Assembly (NCBI RefSeq): GCF_010119245.1
Contig: NZ_WNKG01000006.1
Span: 124,001 to 188,000, forward strand
Reading direction: 5' to 3'
Length of the DNA: 64,000 nucleotides
DNA from: Cyclobacterium salsum
Lineage (GTDB): Bacteria; Bacteroidota; Bacteroidia; Cytophagales; Cyclobacteriaceae
Shown: piece after piece, positions 44,550 through 53,312 of the stretch
Layout: the number at the start of each line of letters is the position of its first letter
Position numbering within the stretch: position 1 is the first letter of the stretch
Made by a program: the position numbers and the translations under genes
The notes under the pieces: model-generated
Seen by the model: the letters and a program-made list of their open reading frames with translations, nothing else
Databases searched by the model: none
Told to the model about the DNA's origin: nothing

Positions 44550-44933
44550 GAATAAGGGTGTATTAGTCTGACCACAAAACTACACAAATTCAAAAGGATA
44601 CGGTTAATTTCTGCAAAATACCTTTATGTAAAAGGACCAGAAATCAAAAAAGGATGCCATTTTCTACCAAATGCAAAATAATGGGCATAAACTTTAACAA
44701 GTAGCTTGTTATTTCCGCAAGGTTCCTTTAATTTGTCTTTAAACAAAAGGTTAGTCCCTGGCTTTCTTTAAATATTGATAAAAATAAGTAAGTTTGTGAG
44801 GCATCCTGTTTCCGATTGGATTGTGCAAATGAGTCTGGGACGATGATTCCTGTTAGGCACTAGTTTTTAATATTTTACGATAACAAATACGGAATACTGT
44901 TTTATAAAGGATAAAAGAATAAAAATAATTTCC
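44550..44933. other. Divergent intergenic region between barrel gene and actin/bactofilin operon
   Basis: A 384-base gap with no tRNA or gene. A 7-bp perfect hairpin TAACAAG-TAG-CTTGTTA lies at 44695-44711. TAAGTTTG at 44789-44796 fits a -7 box for the actin operon, without a clean -33 box, and would give a leader of about 130 bases. On the minus strand TAGTTTTG (complement of 44575-44582) could be the -7 box of the barrel gene. Confidence 0.45.
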
Positions 44934-45965
44934 ATGATAGAAGTACTAAAGTACCCCAGTGTATTAGAAAGTAGCAACCTTGAGCTAAGGAATGTGGCCA
45001 GGGACTTGGTTTCCGGACTGAAAATTTATCACGATAACATTGGATACCTGGTAGGGGACCTGGCGCTTTCCGAGGGGACTTCGCCACACCGGAATATCAA
45101 TAGTTCTCCGGATGAAATAGACTATCGGATCTTTTTAAAAGCAGGTCTTTTGCTGGCCTCTCAAAAACTGGGAAGTCCCATTACGGTTACTACTGGATTT
45201 CCCTTTTCGACTTTTCAGGTCTTTAAGGAAAACGCCTATCGATTGTTGGAAAATGAACACATTATAGAATACGATACGCAGACTTTTGGAGGGGGCGGTA
45301 GAAAGAAAATGGCCGTAGAAGTAGACCGGGTAGCGGTGATTCCCGAGGTAGTAGGGTGTAGCATGGCGGTGAGGCAGCAGTTTCAGGATGCCCCGAAAAA
45401 CTTCTTCATGATCAGTCTTGGGTACGGGACCATGGAGGCCATACTCAGTACCGAAGGGGGACTGGTGCAACGATCCAGTGTATCTACCTTTGGCCTTCGC
45501 TACGCTATCAATCTCATCACCCGGGAGCTGCAGAAAGATAACTATCTTGACTTGAAAACGGAGCACCAAATTGACCAATATTTTAGTGAAGGAACAATTA
45601 TCCTGAACAGGAAGCGTTTGGACTTAAGAGAGCTTCGCAAGCAGGTTATTACGCAATATTACAATGACGTGATTTCTCCCTCATTAAGAAAGGCTTTTTC
45701 GGATAGCGATTTTTCAAAATCGGCCGATCTTTACCTGGCAGGAGGCGGAGCCAATTACGCTGAGTTGGTGAATTTATTCCGAGATGAATTCGATGGCTTG
45801 TTAAATGTACACGTACCGGAGGCACCCGAACAAATGGCTTCCATAGGCTATTGTTACAATAGCCTCGCTATCGGCGGAGGTGCGAAAGACAAAGCGGTCG
45901 GACTAGATCTAGGGAATAGTTCAACGATACTCACGACATTTAAACAAGAAAAAGAAGATTATTGA
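44934..45965 (+). CDS. Actin-like ATPase (ParM/Ta0583-type) with circularly permuted motif order
   Basis: A 343-residue actin-fold protein. Motif order is unusual. It starts with EVLKYPSVLES, which in archaeal Ta0583-type actins directly follows the first hairpin, then YLVGDLALSEG, the PITVTTGFPFSTF strand-loop (about 81-93), the connecting VDRVAVIPEVVG (about 130), phosphate-2-like ISLGYGTMEAIL (160-171) and adenosine motif LAGGGANY (268-275). The phosphate-1 motif VGLDLGNSSTIL, normally at the N-terminus, is at 322-333, ten residues from the end. No upstream in-frame copy exists: a stop lies about 63 bases before the ATG with no motif between. The Asp expected in phosphate-2 is Ser161. The bactofilin gene follows after 4 bases. 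Likely a filament-forming cytoskeletal protein; function unknown. Confidence 0.82.
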   Translation: MIEVLKYPSVLESSNLELRNVARDLVSGLKIYHDNIGYLVGDLALSEGTSPHRNINSSPDEIDYRIFLKAGLLLASQKLGSPITVTTGFPFSTFQVFKENAYRLLENEHIIEYDTQTFGGGGRKKMAVEVDRVAVIPEVVGCSMAVRQQFQDAPKNFFMISLGYGTMEAILSTEGGLVQRSSVSTFGLRYAINLITRELQKDNYLDLKTEHQIDQYFSEGTIILNRKRLDLRELRKQVITQYYNDVISPSLRKAFSDSDFSKSADLYLAGGGANYAELVNLFRDEFDGLLNVHVPEAPEQMASIGYCYNSLAIGGGAKDKAVGLDLGNSSTILTTFKQEKEDY

Positions 45966-45969
45966 GCCT

Positions 45970-46536
45970 ATGAAATTCGGATCCAATAAGCAACAAAATG
46001 AAGAACCTCATGCAGGAAAAGTGACGGTATTGTCACTTGGGTTTGAGCTTACAGGGGATATCATTTCCAAAAGTGACATCAGAGCAGATGGCATATTGGT
46101 AGGAAGTATCCGCACGGATAAAAAAGTAGTGATCGGAGAAAAGGCTTCCATCACCGGGGATATCATAGCGGAAGAAATCAGCATCAGTGGAGAGGTGATG
46201 GGGGATCTTTACATCAAAGGAGAAACCACCATCTACTCCGATGCCAAAGTTTCTGGAAACATTACGACCAGTTCCATTTTTATCCACAAAGGAGCTCAAA
46301 TCAACAGTGGTATTCAGGTAGTAGATGCCAAGTCCGTTGAAGAATCCTCAAAATCGAGTAAAATTAACTCGGTCAGCCGGGAGGAATTGTACTCCATGCT
46401 GGATGATAGAACGGCCAGGAAAAAAGATGTGCCGGTTAAGCCTATAGCCAAACCGGAGCGAGCGTCCTTTAAGGAAAGCTCCTCTACCGAATCCTCGGAT
46501 GATTCTTCAAACATCGATTACCCCAGAACCTGGTAA
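45970..46536 (+). CDS. Bactofilin (polymer-forming cytoskeletal protein)
   Basis: A 188-residue bactofilin. The core (about 18-118) is a right-handed beta helix with repeating strands: LTGDIISKSDIRADGILVGSI, VVIGEKASITGDIIAEEISISGEVMGDLY, then TIYSDAKVSGNITTSSIFIHKGAQINSGI. A disordered Ser/Lys-rich tail (about 125-188) follows, with a basic-acidic mix and a final DYPRTW. Bactofilins form nucleotide-independent filaments, often at the membrane. It is 4 bases downstream of the permuted actin-like gene, implying a joint cytoskeletal assembly, and it has a clean terminator after it. Confidence 0.92.
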   Translation: MKFGSNKQQNEEPHAGKVTVLSLGFELTGDIISKSDIRADGILVGSIRTDKKVVIGEKASITGDIIAEEISISGEVMGDLYIKGETTIYSDAKVSGNITTSSIFIHKGAQINSGIQVVDAKSVEESSKSSKINSVSREELYSMLDDRTARKKDVPVKPIAKPERASFKESSSTESSDDSSNIDYPRTW

Positions 46537-46576
46537 GGTTTCTGACACGTATATACCTTTTATTATTTATGGAATA

Positions 46577-46612
46577 AAAAATGGTAGCCCGGTTTGTGGC
46601 TACCATTTTTTT
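46577..46612 (+). terminator. Terminator after actin/bactofilin operon
   Basis: AATGGTAGCC pairs with GGCTACCATT across an 8-base loop (arms about 46580-46589 and 46598-46607), followed by T residues to 46612. The preceding A-run would also give a T-run for minus-strand transcription, so it may serve the NSS gene as well. Confidence 0.88.
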
Positions 46613-46629
46613 ATATCGATTGCTCTGGT

Positions 46630-48021
46630 TTATCCCCCTTCACCAGGTGCTCCAAAGATGCCGATCATGTTCATAAGGACCAGAAGGATCACAATGGGGC
46701 ATATCCATCTAATGAAGAAAATCCAGGCTTTTCTGGGAAAACCAACAAAGAAGGTAGATCCCTGTGCTATTTCGGAGGCGTATTCTTTTACATTTTTAAT
46801 CCATCCGGTATACAGGCTGAGCATCAGACAGATCACTACAATAGCCAACGTCCCAAAAAAGAAGTCCATCAGGTCAAAGAAACCGGCTATTTGTCTCCCG
46901 AAAAAATTAAAGCCCAGGTTGTTGAAAAAATTTCCTTTTACAGCCGCCAGAGAGGATGGAATGCTTAATACCATTGCGGCGATCCCAATGGTCCAGGTGG
47001 CTTTTTTCCGTGACCAGTTCCTTTCATCGATAAAGTAGGCCACCGGCACTTCCAGCATGGAAATGCTGGAGGTCAGGGCTGCCACGAGTAATAAGAGGAA
47101 AAACATGCCTCCGATGATATTGCCAAAAGGCTCTATCTGATCAAATACCCGGGGGAGTACGTTGAAAACCAAGGCCGGCCCTTCATCGGGGCTCACCCCG
47201 GGTAAAAGGGCAAATAGGGCTGGAAATATCATCAACCCTCCCATGAGTGCAACCATGCTGTCCATCCCGGCGATCCATGCTGAGGATTGAATGACATTGC
47301 TGTCTCTGGGCAAATAAGATCCGAACGTGATCATCAATCCCCAGCCTACTGATAAGCTGAAAAATGCCTGGCCCAGCGCGGAAAGGATTACTTTTCCGTT
47401 AATTTTGGTAAAATCTGGTGAAAGGTAGTATTCGATCCCGGCCCCTGCGCCCGGAAGGGTGACGGCGCGAGCTGCGATCAATAGGATGATTAGAAACAAA
47501 ACGGGCATTAAAAATTTAGCCGCCTTTTCGATACCGCCTGAAATACCCCCCAAGACCACCGAAATGGTCAGCAAAATAAAAACCATGCATAAGGGAATGA
47601 CGTATAGTGGGGTCTGGACAAAATCCTCGAAATCCACCGGAACATTAATGAGCTCCGTAAAAATATAGCCTATGGTCCAGCCAGCGATCACGGAATAATA
47701 ACTTAATACGGCAAAACAGACCAGTACACAGAGTACACCTGCTGACTGCCAAAAACGGTTGCCTCCCGTTTCTTTGATGGCACCCACCGGATTTTTACCT
47801 GACTTTCGGCCCAGTGCTATTTCATTTAACAAGAGCGGAAGTCCGATCAATAAAACACAAAGAACGTAGACAAAGACAAATGCTCCACCTCCGTTTTGCC
47901 CGGTAATATAGGGGAATCGCCAAATGTTTCCTAGTCCCACAGCCGAACCTCCCGCAGCCATTATAAAACCAAATGTAGATCCCCATTGTCCTCTGGAGGA
48001 GCTATTGCCAGAATTTTGCAT
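46630..48021 (-). CDS. Sodium-dependent NSS-family transporter
   Basis: A 463-residue LeuT-fold symporter with about 11-12 membrane helices. TM1 has FIMAAGGSAVGLGNIWRFPYI (about 18-38), the Na+- and substrate-binding unwound region, and AFFSLSVGWGLMITFGSYL (about 230) marks TM6. It should import an amino acid or related amine with Na+. Substrate cannot be read from sequence. It is the last of a long minus-strand run, 39 bases after an RmlD-like gene. Confidence 0.93.
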   Translation of the reverse strand: MQNSGNSSSRGQWGSTFGFIMAAGGSAVGLGNIWRFPYITGQNGGGAFVFVYVLCVLLIGLPLLLNEIALGRKSGKNPVGAIKETGGNRFWQSAGVLCVLVCFAVLSYYSVIAGWTIGYIFTELINVPVDFEDFVQTPLYVIPLCMVFILLTISVVLGGISGGIEKAAKFLMPVLFLIILLIAARAVTLPGAGAGIEYYLSPDFTKINGKVILSALGQAFFSLSVGWGLMITFGSYLPRDSNVIQSSAWIAGMDSMVALMGGLMIFPALFALLPGVSPDEGPALVFNVLPRVFDQIEPFGNIIGGMFFLLLLVAALTSSISMLEVPVAYFIDERNWSRKKATWTIGIAAMVLSIPSSLAAVKGNFFNNLGFNFFGRQIAGFFDLMDFFFGTLAIVVICLMLSLYTGWIKNVKEYASEIAQGSTFFVGFPRKAWIFFIRWICPIVILLVLMNMIGIFGAPGEGG

Positions 48022-48060
48022 AATATTGGAAGTGTGTTAGGTGTTCAAAGAAAAAGAATA

Positions 48061-49008
48061 TCAGGTTTTGTAATCGGCTAATTTAATTTGTTTTGCCAGA
48101 ATACCAATTCCATCTTCAAAACTTTTGGGTTGAAATCCCAGAATTTCTTTCGCTTTGGTAATGATCAGACCGGTACGAAGCGGTCTGGCTGCCACCTGTC
48201 CGAAATGGGAGGAGTCTGTTTTTTGTATTCCCTCCCGATCCAAACCAAAAAACATCGCTGTCATCAGCGCCATGTCGTAGGGGGTAAGCAATTCTTCTCC
48301 GGATATGTTAAAAATACCTGTGGCACCTTTATCAGCCATTAGCAGGCATCCTTCGGCGAGATCTTCCGCCAGCGTAGGCGTTCTGAATTGATCGTCCACT
48401 AATTCTAATACTTTATGTTGTTCAAGTCCTTTCTTTACCCATAAAATAATATTGGACCGGCTCATGTCGTGCGCCGTGCCATACACCAGATTGGTCCGGA
48501 CAATGGACCATTTGTAAGGATAGTTTTGGACCAGTTTTTCAGTTTCCAGCTTGGTCTTTCCGTAGTAATTTAGAGGGTTCGGTTGGTCTTCTTCGTTATA
48601 AGGCCCGTTTTTACCATCAAAAATGAAGTCCGTAGAAAGAAATATCAAATGGGATTTACAGGCCTCACTTCCTTCAATAATATGTTGGGTGCCCGTCACA
48701 TTTTGTTCAAAACAACTGTGGCGATTTACCTCGCAGCGATCTACGTCCGTCATGGAAGCGGCATGAATGACATACTGAGGAGCATAAATCTTAAAAACCT
48801 CCATTACCTCTTTTTTATTGGTAATGTCCATCTGTTCAAAGTCGTAACCTTCCCATTCACCCGGTAATCGGCAGGGCCCCCTACCCGTGGCGATAGCATC
48901 GTATTTCCCGTCGATCAGGATTTTTTTGACAATTTTCTGCCCCAATAATCCGTTTGCTCCGGTGATTAATACCTTTGGTTTTTCACTCTTCAGGATATTT
49001 ATATCCAT
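48061..49008 (-). CDS. RmlD-like SDR family NAD(P)-dependent sugar nucleotide reductase
   Basis: An extended short-chain dehydrogenase of 315 residues from ATG 49008; the frame to 49044 begins at TTG. It has VLITGANGLLGQKIV near 13 (Gly-rich cofactor motif), STDFIFDGKNGPYNEEDQPNPLNYYGKTKLETE near 128-160 with the catalytic Tyr-x-x-x-Lys, and VRTNLVYG near 172. These are features of dTDP-4-dehydrorhamnose reductase-like proteins. No other rhamnose gene is nearby, so the true substrate is open. Its start overlaps the cyclophilin gene by 26 bases. Confidence 0.85.
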   Translation of the reverse strand: MDINILKSEKPKVLITGANGLLGQKIVKKILIDGKYDAIATGRGPCRLPGEWEGYDFEQMDITNKKEVMEVFKIYAPQYVIHAASMTDVDRCEVNRHSCFEQNVTGTQHIIEGSEACKSHLIFLSTDFIFDGKNGPYNEEDQPNPLNYYGKTKLETEKLVQNYPYKWSIVRTNLVYGTAHDMSRSNIILWVKKGLEQHKVLELVDDQFRTPTLAEDLAEGCLLMADKGATGIFNISGEELLTPYDMALMTAMFFGLDREGIQKTDSSHFGQVAARPLRTGLIITKAKEILGFQPKSFEDGIGILAKQIKLADYKT

Positions 49009-49822
49009 ATTCTCTGGTAATTTTTTTCTTCGAAACCATTTCAACGTTCACATCCATATATACAGGAGTAATCGGTTTGTCATTGGGACCTGTTTCTTGC
49101 CCGGAAATTTTTTCCATTATATCCAGCCCTTTGATTACTTTCCCAAAGACCGTGTAGCCGTCATCCAGATGAGGAGTGCCACCAACGGTAGTGTAAGCTT
49201 CTATCTGATTTTTCCTTTTGTCTAACTCCAAATTTACATTAAAAAACTGTTCCAGCACTACTTTTTTTGAAAGCATTAGCGCATTTAAACTGTCAATTTC
49301 CTGATTTTGGTATAATCGACGGTAGGTCTCACGCAATTCCACGTTACTATCAAGCTGCAAATACTGAGTGAATGCCTTCTGAAGTTTGGGCATGTCGGTG
49401 GTCAGTTCCTCTTCGCTGTAAACCTTTCCATCCACCAGGTAAAATTGACAACCGCTGGACCTTTTTTCCCGGTTCATGCGGTCTCCTTGCCGGGCAGCCG
49501 CAATACTCCCTTTTTCATGGATGAGTGAAGGGTTGAATTCCGCCGGTAGGGTATACCAATCATCCGGAGGCAATCCCTCCTCTGTGAATACGTCCCCCCC
49601 CTGAATCATAAAATCACTGATTACCCGATGAAATTGAGTGGAATCGTACCTTCCCGAACGAGCTAGATCAAGGAAATTTTCCTTATGAGCGGGTGTTTCA
49701 TCGTAAAGGATCGCGTACATGGTTCCATATTCGGTGGATATGGTCACCAGGTAGTCCTTTTCACTCGCACAGGAACTAGCCAGAAGCAAGCTATAAGCCA
49801 AAATGAATAGGGATTTATTCAT
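48983..49822 (-). CDS. Cyclophilin-type peptidyl-prolyl cis-trans isomerase, lipoprotein
   Basis: A 279-residue protein with a signal sequence and lipobox ending at C18 (LLASSC), so probably in the periplasm or membrane-anchored. The cyclophilin core is present: FHRVISDFMIQGGD near 64-77 with the catalytic Arg, SSGCQFYLVDG near 122, and GGTPHLDDGYTVFGKVIKGLDIME near 215. Between the last two blocks there is an insertion of about 80 helical, charged residues (about 130-212), larger than in standard cyclophilins. It folds exported proteins. It overlaps hemC by 8 bases, so is coupled to it. Confidence 0.92.
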   Translation of the reverse strand: MNKSLFILAYSLLLASSCASEKDYLVTISTEYGTMYAILYDETPAHKENFLDLARSGRYDSTQFHRVISDFMIQGGDVFTEEGLPPDDWYTLPAEFNPSLIHEKGSIAAARQGDRMNREKRSSGCQFYLVDGKVYSEEELTTDMPKLQKAFTQYLQLDSNVELRETYRRLYQNQEIDSLNALMLSKKVVLEQFFNVNLELDKRKNQIEAYTTVGGTPHLDDGYTVFGKVIKGLDIMEKISGQETGPNDKPITPVYMDVNVEMVSKKKITREYGYKYPEE

Positions 49823-50747
49823 GGAGTTGCTGTTTGATTTCTTTTAACAATTTATCGCCACCTTTTGCCAAAATGCTTTCGGCCAATTGAATCCCCATCG
49901 AGGCGGCTTCCTTTTCGCTTCCTTGAAACGAGTCGTAAAGTCTTACTTTTCCTTCAAGCTGTAATAGTCCACCTTTTATATGCAGGGTGGATCCTTCCCA
50001 GACCGCCAGGGCAAAGGCGGGAATGCTGCAGCCTCCTTCCAATACCCGCAAAAAGCTCCTTTCGGCCTGTAGGCAAAAGGCGGTAGCGGTATGATTTACC
50101 GCTTCATGAATGGCCGTTTTTGTTTGGGGAGCCAGGCTTTGATGTGCCTCCACTCCTATACATCCTTGTCCTACCGCGGGAATAAATTGATCCAAGGACA
50201 GGTCAGACCGGATAAGTGCATCATACCCCATGCGGTGCACGCCAGCGTAGGCCAATAACAGACCGTCGCAGACACCATTCTCCATTTTGGCTATCCGGGT
50301 TTGTAAATTTCCCCGTATATCTGTGGTGCGCACATGGGGATAGTAATACCGGAGCGTGGCGATTCTTCGCGTAGAGGAGGTGCCTAACAGTAATGGTTCT
50401 TTGCTGTCCAGATCGGGCAATTCTTTGTGGCTGATAATCACGTCGTTCGCCTTTTCTCTCTCCGTGAAAGCGATGATATCAAACCCTTCCGGTAGGCGGG
50501 AAGGCAGGTCTTTGGCACTATGGACCGCGATGTCGATTTTGTTTTCTGCCAGCTGATTTTCCAGTTCTTCGGTAAAGACCCCTTTGCTGCCTATCTTGGA
50601 AATGGCCACGTCCAGGACCTGATCTCCTTTGGTTTCAATGATAACAATTTCTGTTGCAAGGCCCTTTTGACGGAGTAAATCAGCCACATGGTGTGCTTGA
50701 AAAAGGGCCAGCTTGCTACCCCTCGTTCCTATTCGAATGGGTTTCAT
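49815..50747 (-). CDS. hemC: Hydroxymethylbilane synthase (porphobilinogen deaminase)
   Basis: A 310-residue HemC that builds the linear tetrapyrrole for heme. It opens with IRIGTRGSKLALFQAHHVADLL, and has VHSAKDLPSRLPEGF near 79-93 and GTSSTRRIATLRYYYP near 120. The cofactor loop with catalytic Cys is LEGGCSIPAFALA near 235-247. Its start codon overlaps the rimK stop (TAATG), so the two are translationally coupled although their roles differ. Confidence 0.95.
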   Translation of the reverse strand: MKPIRIGTRGSKLALFQAHHVADLLRQKGLATEIVIIETKGDQVLDVAISKIGSKGVFTEELENQLAENKIDIAVHSAKDLPSRLPEGFDIIAFTEREKANDVIISHKELPDLDSKEPLLLGTSSTRRIATLRYYYPHVRTTDIRGNLQTRIAKMENGVCDGLLLAYAGVHRMGYDALIRSDLSLDQFIPAVGQGCIGVEAHQSLAPQTKTAIHEAVNHTATAFCLQAERSFLRVLEGGCSIPAFALAVWEGSTLHIKGGLLQLEGKVRLYDSFQGSEKEAASMGIQLAESILAKGGDKLLKEIKQQLHE

Positions 50748-51655
50748 TATCGATCGGTTTTTCGTTTACTGGAATTTTTCTCCACGGAGGTTTCGATAAA
50801 GGAAATAATTTTTCCCGCGATATCGATACCAGTTGCTTTTTCAATACCTTCCAGACCCGGCGAGCTGTTGACTTCCAATATTAACGGCCCCCTGTCTGAT
50901 TGGAGCATGTCCACACCGGCCACGGATAGGCCCAGGGCTTTGGCGGCGTTCAATGCGGCGGTTCTTTCTGCTTTGCTGAGGCGAATGACTTCTGCTTTTC
51001 CTCCCCGATGCAGGTTGGACCGGAATTCTCCTTCTGCTCCCTGACGTTTCATGGCACCTACTACCCGGTTATTCACTATAAATGCACGTATATCCGCCCC
51101 TTTGGCTTCTTTGATGAATTCCTGCACAATAATCCGGGCCTTAAGTCCATGAAAGGCTTCAATGACAGATTGTCCCGCCTTTTTGGTCTCGGCCAGAACC
51201 ACTCCCAAGCCCTGGGTTCCTTCCAGCAGCTTGATGATAAGGGGCGCACCGCCCACCATTTCCACCAGTTGTTTTTCGCCCCCCTTGGAAAAATTAGTGA
51301 AGGCTGTTTTGGGCATTCCCAAACCTTCACGGGAAAGTATCTGCAGGGATCTTAACTTATCCCGGCTCCGTACAATGGCCTGGGACTCTACGGCTGAAAA
51401 CACACCCATTAATTCAAACTGCCGGACCACAGCTGTTCCGTAGAAAGTGACGGATGCCCCTATACGGGGAATGATGGCATCGATTCCGGAAAGCTTTTCA
51501 CCTTTGTACAGGATGTAGGGCCCATTTTGCTCAATAATCAGGTCACAAGCGGAGTGATCGATTACCACGGCTTCATGCCCTGCTTCCCGAATGGCCTGGA
51601 CCAGCCTTTTGGTGGAATACAACTGGGTGTTTCGGGATAGTACTGCTATTTTCAT
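50747..51655 (-). CDS. rimK: RimK family alpha-L-glutamate ligase
   Basis: A 302-residue ATP-grasp ligase of the RimK family, which adds glutamate residues to the C-terminus of ribosomal protein S6 and can make poly-glutamate. Motifs: [13 protein letters not shown] near 31, ATP-grasp core [18 protein letters not shown] near 137-154, [18 protein letters not shown] near 174, and [21 protein letters not shown] near 265-285, which binds Mg2+. It overlaps the RimB-like gene upstream by 4 bases (ATGA). Confidence 0.93.
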   Translation of the reverse strand: MKIAVLSRNTQLYSTKRLVQAIREAGHEAVVIDHSACDLIIEQNGPYILYKGEKLSGIDAIIPRIGASVTFYGTAVVRQFELMGVFSAVESQAIVRSRDKLRSLQILSREGLGMPKTAFTNFSKGGEKQLVEMVGGAPLIIKLLEGTQGLGVVLAETKKAGQSVIEAFHGLKARIIVQEFIKEAKGADIRAFIVNNRVVGAMKRQGAEGEFRSNLHRGGKAEVIRLSKAERTAALNAAKALGLSVAGVDMLQSDRGPLILEVNSSPGLEGIEKATGIDIAGKIISFIETSVEKNSSKRKTDR

Positions 51656-52101
51656 GTTTGTTTTTCTTTAGTAATGGGTGCTCCGGCCAAAAATGTTTTT
51701 TCCACATCGACCAAAAACCTGCCTTTCAGTATTTTTCTACCGAGTAATACCGCATGTTTCATTTTAGACCGGTCAGACAAGGTGAAAGCCGCCGAAAAAG
51801 TTCGGGCTCCCAAGGAAAGGGTGGTCAGGACCAGATACCGCTTTTCCATTTGACCGAAGGAGTTTTTTACTTTCTTGACTTTGTATTTGGAGGTATGAAT
51901 CGTTTTTCCCGTGTAGCCTGGGTCAGCAGGAGCTAGCAATATAAACTCAAGTAGGTTTTGCCCCTGCTCCTGAATTTCCTTTACTGCCGAAGCATAAATC
52001 GTGCAATTGTATGCTCCCGTGTCTACCTTGGCAGTGATTTTATCGATTTCCCAATCTGGTAACCGGACCGTTTCTTTTCTCCCAATTATTGATTTTTCCA
52101 T
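51652..52101 (-). CDS. RimB-like retropepsin/ATP-dependent zinc protease family protein (PF05618)
   Basis: A 149-residue protein from ATG 52101 (the frame to 52125 begins at TTG). It matches the family of small proteins encoded beside rim[27 protein letters not shown] near 11-36, where DTGA resembles an aspartic-protease active site, and [15 protein letters not shown] near 122-136. The pairing with rimK, by a 4-base overlap, supports a role in trimming or regulating RimK products; in Pseudomonas RimB cleaves glutamate tails from S6, as I recall. The family's older name is ATP-dependent zinc protease. Confidence 0.88.
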   Translation of the reverse strand: MEKSIIGRKETVRLPDWEIDKITAKVDTGAYNCTIYASAVKEIQEQGQNLLEFILLAPADPGYTGKTIHTSKYKVKKVKNSFGQMEKRYLVLTTLSLGARTFSAAFTLSDRSKMKHAVLLGRKILKGRFLVDVEKTFLAGAPITKEKQT

Positions 52102-52158
52102 TGCTTCAAAGATAACCCTTTCCAAAGGTAATCCAGACTTTTCCCAGCGGATTCTACC

Positions 52159-53301
52159 TTAAGCAGACTTGATTATTTTGGCGAGGGAAAATGCCAGGTC
52201 TAAAAACAGGATTTTTGAATTGGCATTTCTTTCCAAATGGTAATGGGCCTCATTCAATAGGGTGTAGATTTTAGTTAATTTTTCATCATTGAGAACCGTA
52301 CTGCTGAATTTCACAATAAACTCCCGGTCCGTATCATTGGTTCGCATCAGGTCCGGTAACTGGGCGCGGTTTAGGAGTGATTCTCTGATTACATTTACTC
52401 CCGTCAAAATAAGCGATTTTTGGGCTTCCTTTCCGGACGCACTCACTTGCTCTGAGAACCGTAGTAACGAAGAAATATCCACCGAATAGCAATCCCGTAA
52501 CCAATCCCTGAATAGGAGGGTATTTTTGTCTTCCACATTTTGGGAGAGTAATAGTGCCTCGCGCATGTTGCCATCTGCCAGCGGAGCAATTTGTTGCGCA
52601 GCCACGGTGTTTGATAAGCTTGATTTTACCAGGAAATTCTGTATTTCCTCATCCGAAAAATTTCTTACATGAATTTTTTGGGTTCGGGAAAGGATGGTTG
52701 TCAGCAGGTTTTCATGTTGTTGACTGACCATTAAAAACAAAGTTTTGGCCGGAGGTTCCTCAAGAATTTTCAGCAAAGCATTTGCGGAAGATAAATTCAT
52801 GGTTTCAGGAGCCCAAATGAGCATCATTTTATACCCCCCTTCAAATGACTTCAAAGAGAGGGTTTTTACAATTTCTTTAGCAGTGCTCTTAGAAATACTC
52901 AGTGGCTTGTTTATTCCCAAATGGGCATTCCAATCCTGAAAATTACCATAGGTTTTTTCACGAACAAAGGATCGCCAGGAAGCCAGGAAGTCGACCTTCT
53001 TTTCTTCGTTTTCCTCCTTTTCCTTCCCTTTTTTTTGGGGGGGAGCGGGAAGAGGAATGGCAAAATTGACATCCGGGTGTATCAATTTCTCCATTTTCAG
53101 GCAGGAGGGACACTTTCCACAGGCATCGGATTCCCCCGGATCTTTGCAGTTGACATACGTCGCAAGTGCCAATGCAAGGGAAAGATTGGCACTGCCCTCT
53201 TTTCCATGAAATAATAAGGCATGGGCCAGGTGATCATTTCTAATAGCATTAATGAGTTTCGCCTTGGTGTCTCCAAGTCCCGGAATCGAAGAAAAAAGCA
53301 T
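52159..53301 (-). CDS. holB: DNA polymerase III subunit delta'
   Basis: A 380-residue clamp-loader subunit. The N-terminal AAA+ fold has the degenerate P-loop HGKEGSANLSLALALA (no catalytic Lys, as is normal for delta') near 33, and a zinc module with CKDPGESDACGKCPSC near 52-67. A Lys/Glu-rich insertion (KKGKEKEENEEKKVD, about 87-103) follows. Later parts are LLKILEEPPAKTLFLMV near 177 and SRTQ near 210. The C-terminal region is helical. It is 12 bases downstream of the GlmU-like gene. Confidence 0.9.
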   Translation of the reverse strand: MLFSSIPGLGDTKAKLINAIRNDHLAHALLFHGKEGSANLSLALALATYVNCKDPGESDACGKCPSCLKMEKLIHPDVNFAIPLPAPPQKKGKEKEENEEKKVDFLASWRSFVREKTYGNFQDWNAHLGINKPLSISKSTAKEIVKTLSLKSFEGGYKMMLIWAPETMNLSSANALLKILEEPPAKTLFLMVSQQHENLLTTILSRTQKIHVRNFSDEEIQNFLVKSSLSNTVAAQQIAPLADGNMREALLLSQNVEDKNTLLFRDWLRDCYSVDISSLLRFSEQVSASGKEAQKSLILTGVNVIRESLLNRAQLPDLMRTNDTDREFIVKFSSTVLNDEKLTKIYTLLNEAHYHLERNANSKILFLDLAFSLAKIIKSA

Positions 53302-53312
53302 GGTTTTTTGAG

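Noticed and set aside
46499-47038. 179-codon plus-strand frame opposite the NSS transporter gene
   Set aside because: Overlaps a real gene and the bactofilin terminator; no recognisable protein features.
53180-53210. Degenerate P-loop in holB as a sign of a broken gene
   Set aside because: Delta' subunits normally lack a functional Walker A motif, so this is the expected state.
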